Shown piece by piece: positions 61,452 through 64,000 of a stretch of DNA of 64,000 nt (position 1 is its first letter; each line of letters opens with the position of its first letter). Position numbers and translations under genes: made by a program. The notes beneath the pieces are model-generated. The model searched no databases. It worked only from the letters and a program-made list of their open reading frames with translations, and had not been told where the DNA came from. The stretch is from Myxococcales bacterium (GTDB lineage Bacteria; Myxococcota_A; Polyangia; Polyangiales; Houyiibacteriaceae). The stretch lies in assembly GCA_029861865.1 (NCBI GenBank), contig JAOTYL010000002.1, positions 496,001 to 560,000 of the forward strand. The letters are read 5' to 3'.

Positions 61452-62406
61452 AACCGTTGACGATCATCCGATGTACGTCGTCCTGATCGAGCCGCATCTG
61501 CGTGTGGCAAAGCCAAAGCTCTCGGGACACGGTCGTGTCGGTGATGAGTCGGTTGTCGGTGTTGATCGTCACACGTAACCCGAGGTCGTGATAGAGCTTG
61601 AGTGGATGGGTCCGAAGGTCCTTGACCGCACCCGTTTGCACGTTGGACGACGGGCAGCACTCTAGCGCGATTCTGTGGTCGTTGACGTAGTGGAGCAGAT
61701 CCCCGTCTTCTCGAAGACGACAACCGTGGCCGATGCGATGCGCGCCGCAAACGTGAATCGCCTGGTGAATCGACGCGGGCCCATAGGCTTCACCAGCATG
61801 AATGGTGACAGCGATGTTGTTGTCTCTGACCAGCTTGAACGCTCGGAGGTGGTGTTTGGCAGGGTTGTCGTACTCGGCCCCAGCCAGATCGAACGCAACG
61901 ACGCCCCGGTTCTTGTAAGCGACCGCGAGCTGAGCCATCTCGAACGAAGACTCCGGCGAGATGTTGCGAATGCCACAGAGGATGACATTGGCTATCACGC
62001 CATGGTCTTTTTGTGCGTCCCAAAGGCCAGCTAGCACCGCTTCGACCACCGTCGTGAGCCGAAGGCCGCCGCGCGTGTGAAGCATCGGCGAGTACCGCAC
62101 CTCCATATAACGGACGTTCTCGGCGGCCGCGTCCTCGGACAGCTCGTATGCAACGCGGTACAAGGCATCGGCGTCCTGTAGAACCTTCAGCGTGGTGTCA
62201 AATGCCTTGAGGTACTCGACCAGCGATCCGGCGTTCTCGCCGCAATGCAGAGCCTTGGCCAAGCCCTCGGGAGTATCGGCCGGAAGCTCCACGCCTTGTT
62301 CGTCGGCAAGCTCGAGCATGGTCGAAAGGCGCAGCGACCCATCCAAGTGAACGTGGAGGTCGGTCTTGGGCAGTCCTTCGATGTAGGAGAGCGTCAGCGC
62401 CATCAT
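61327..62406 (-). CDS. add: Adenosine deaminase
   Basis: 359 residues from the ATG at 62406. Converts adenosine to inosine. Zinc ligands in TDLHVHLDGS; catalytic IHAGEAYGP; RIGHGCRL; NTDNRLI. This is adenosine deaminase rather than an adenine deaminase, which has other spacing. The last 40 residues (QKQTMVRAVSQELSNAERAFEQRESRRDDANA region) overlap the gcvPB 3' end. Confidence 0.93.
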   Translation of the reverse strand: MMALTLSYIEGLPKTDLHVHLDGSLRLSTMLELADEQGVELPADTPEGLAKALHCGENAGSLVEYLKAFDTTLKVLQDADALYRVAYELSEDAAAENVRYMEVRYSPMLHTRGGLRLTTVVEAVLAGLWDAQKDHGVIANVILCGIRNISPESSFEMAQLAVAYKNRGVVAFDLAGAEYDNPAKHHLRAFKLVRDNNIAVTIHAGEAYGPASIHQAIHVCGAHRIGHGCRLREDGDLLHYVNDHRIALECCPSSNVQTGAVKDLRTHPLKLYHDLGLRVTINTDNRLITDTTVSRELWLCHTQMRLDQDDVHRMIVNGFKAAFLPFHQKQTMVRAVSQELSNAERAFEQRESRRDDANA

Positions 62407-62462
62407 GTGTATTATAGCGAACGCCAAGCTCGAGCTCCATGCGAGGCTGTTCGTCTGTTCCG

Positions 62463-63356
62463 TCAGCCGTTTCTGACGAAGTCACCCAAGATCTCGATCA
62501 CCTCTTCGAGGCGCTTGGCCGCGACACTCACGCGAGTCGGCATCCCGCCGCTGAGACCGAGCGCGCCCACCAGATCGATGCCACTATCGAACCTGGCGGC
62601 CACCGTGACCGTGGTTTCGTCATGCACGAGGGAGATCGGCGCCAGCTCTTGGCCGATCAACAGCAGGGCCGTCTTGTCGTAGGGGCCATCGCGACGGGTT
62701 GCGTCGCAAATCGCGAGCTCGCCGCGGATGAAGTACCTCGCGGAAAGGCGCTTGGCCTCGCGCTCCATGGCCTCGAGCCCGCCGGCGGCGGCTTGGAACT
62801 CACGATACATCACCGCATCATTGGCGCCCTGCGCGAGATAGCGAACCATCAACCCGCGAAGGCCCTCGTCCCGCGGCCGCGCTCGGAGCGCGCGATCCAG
62901 TACGCGAGCTCTTTCACTTGGCTGACCAAGGCGCGTGTCGATCGCGCGCGCATCGTCATCCGCACCTTCGTAAGGCTCTATCCCGCCACGGATCCATTTC
63001 GCCGCCGAGCAAAGTCCGTCGAAGTCGACATGGCAGCAGATCGTGTCGACATGCCCTGCGGCCTCGACGCGCTCGGGTGTGACCATTTCGGGACACGCGC
63101 CATGCTCAGCCTTCGTTCGAAGCACGAAGCGCGGGTCATCGGCAAAGTCTGCGTGTCGGTCGTGATCATGATGATCGACCCACATGGCGAGCCGGGACCC
63201 TAGCCCCTCGATGAATGGAAGGGTGGTCTTTTCGTAGCTGGCCCCGCCTGCGTTCGCGGCAAAGGCGACATCCAGCACCACCACACGCCCTGGAAGGCTC
63301 TCGGGCTTTGGCAGCTTTCGAGGTGTTCCGTAGGCCAAATGCGGGAAATCACCCAC
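62463..63356 (-). CDS. DHH-phosphoesterase-like protein
   Basis: 297 residues. The N-terminal part has VVVLDVAF (beta strand plus Asp), WVDHHDHDRH (DHH-like metal motif) and CHVDFDGLCSAAKWIRGG, as in DHH phosphoesterases. The C-terminal GLSGGMPTRVSVAAKRLEEVIEIL resembles the DHHA1 glycine motif. It is shorter than RecJ or NrnA and I cannot name a substrate; a nanoRNase or dinucleotide phosphodiesterase is possible. Divergent from the ammonium transporter, with about 165 bases between the starts. Confidence 0.65.
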   Translation of the reverse strand: MGDFPHLAYGTPRKLPKPESLPGRVVVLDVAFAANAGGASYEKTTLPFIEGLGSRLAMWVDHHDHDRHADFADDPRFVLRTKAEHGACPEMVTPERVEAAGHVDTICCHVDFDGLCSAAKWIRGGIEPYEGADDDARAIDTRLGQPSERARVLDRALRARPRDEGLRGLMVRYLAQGANDAVMYREFQAAAGGLEAMEREAKRLSARYFIRGELAICDATRRDGPYDKTALLLIGQELAPISLVHDETTVTVAARFDSGIDLVGALGLSGGMPTRVSVAAKRLEEVIEILGDFVRNG

Positions 63357-63523
63357 CCGATCAGCATGGGTCCCACCTGAATACAGCGCAACTGCTCACT
63401 TCCACCAGCCGTTTTTCCCAAACCGATGTCTCGACGAAACAAAGTGGAAATCAAGGCCAGCCATAGATCCCCCCGTACCGCTGCCGTGGGTGCTCCGCGG
63501 ACATGACCAAGAGGTGAGAGATC

Positions 63524-64000
63524 ATGGAAGAACAACTTTCAGAACTGACGGCGTCAGCAGAAGAACTGACCATGTATGCGAACGCCTTGTGGGTTCTCGT
63601 CAGCGCCGCGCTCGTTTTCTTCATGCACGCCGGCTTCGCGCTCGTTGAGAGCGGATTCTGCCGCCGGAAAAACGCGGTTATGGTGCTGATGAAGAACTTC
63701 GGCGTCGTTGCTGTTTCATCCCTCATATTTTTCCTCGTCGGGTACGGGGTGATGTTTGGGGAAGGCAATGCCTTCATGGGGCTCGCGAGCTTCTTTCCGA
63801 ACAACGGCGGGGCGGACTCGGATCTCCCGCCATACGTGTTTCTCTTCTTCCAGCTGGTCTTTGCGGCGACCGCCTGCACGATCGTCTCCGGTGCGATCGC
63901 CGAGCGCGCCCGACTGCTGACGTTTTTCATCTTTACGGCCCTGGCCACGATGATGATCTACCCCGTGGTCGGCCACTGGGTCTGGGGCGGCGGCTGGCTC
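63524..64000 (+). CDS. amt: Ammonium transporter (3' end outside window)
   Basis: The frame is open to the window end, 159 codons. The N-terminal Amt/Rh pattern is clear: LVSAALVFFMHAGFALVESGFCRRKNAVMVLMKNFG, then VSSLIFFLVGYGVMFG, VFLFFQLVFAATACTIVSGAIAERARL, and VVGHWVWGGGWL. Ammonium channels work as trimers in the inner membrane and are usually followed by a PII gene glnK, which would lie outside. GAGGTGAGAG precedes the ATG as a ribosome-binding site. Confidence 0.95.
   Translation, partial: MEEQLSELTASAEELTMYANALWVLVSAALVFFMHAGFALVESGFCRRKNAVMVLMKNFGVVAVSSLIFFLVGYGVMFGEGNAFMGLASFFPNNGGADSDLPPYVFLFFQLVFAATACTIVSGAIAERARLLTFFIFTALATMMIYPVVGHWVWGGGWL

Overview
The window reads as chromosomal DNA of a GC-rich, Gram-negative, predatory-type deltaproteobacterial lineage, most likely Myxococcota (Polyangia-like). 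This is inferred from gene content, not from a marker phylogeny. The pointers are a PilZ protein, an FHA protein with a C-terminal anchor, a DUF4388+DnaJ+TPR protein, an MXAN_5187-C-terminal-type protein, a GSGGSA-repeat lipoprotein, a Cys-rich lipoprotein beside a TPR protein, a secreted protein resembling a degenerate MXAN_6640-type protease, and many signalling genes. Coding density is high. No stretch above 300 bases lacks a gene, and I saw no tRNA, rRNA, CRISPR array, insertion sequence or prophage. Most genes are housekeeping.

Layout. 1-6.4 kb: PilZ (cut by the left edge), FHA, coaX with two uncharacterised partners, a secreted protein, pcnB. 6.5-14 kb: nagZ-hflX, an MXAN_5187-type protein, a lipoprotein, an outer-membrane barrel with thrombospondin type-3 repeats, ttcA, hisD. 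14-25.3 kb: cysS, a DnaJ-domain protein, radC, the rpmH-rnpA-yidD-yidC-jag operon, an alpha/beta hydrolase, rsmG, and a Ser/Thr kinase divergent from an AmgK-like sugar kinase. 25.4-34 kb: a protein with three tandem DsbA domains, a GNAT-like protein, a zinc ribbon, a UvrD/PcrA helicase, an ECF sigma/anti-sigma/periplasmic protein operon, trmH. 34-42.3 kb: PBP1A with an NtrY-like kinase, a lipoprotein, and a RegB-like kinase with a sigma-54 response regulator. 42.3-50.5 kb: a DprE1/DprE2-like pair downstream of metK, Cys-rich and TPR envelope proteins, nadB, and a eukaryotic-type S-adenosylmethionine decarboxylase. 50.5-64 kb: a lytic transglycosylase, a GT-C-like membrane protein, mrp, rarA, a soluble histidine kinase, a Fam20-like secreted kinase beside ccmC/ccmD, an ArsA-like ATPase, gcvPB, add, a DHH-like protein, and an ammonium transporter cut by the right edge.

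The most unusual structure is not a gene. Four arrays of a degenerate hexamer, [ATG]C[AG]CTG, hold 5, 19, 20 and 33 units (77 in total) and lie between genes within the first 23.3 kb. All four read in the same direction on the + strand whatever the orientation of the flanking genes, and they abut or contain stop codons and gene starts. The largest has a second-order 30-base period. They stay open in several frames, so they create false N-terminal extensions (rsmG, the lipoprotein at 10.1 kb).

Other leads: the eukaryotic-type AdoMetDC; the Fam20-like secreted kinase; DprE1 with Ala at the benzothiazinone Cys position; Mrp without its CxxC; the triple DsbA protein; a RegB-like quinone motif combined with a four-Cys PAS region; and two short non-coding regions with mutually competing hairpins.
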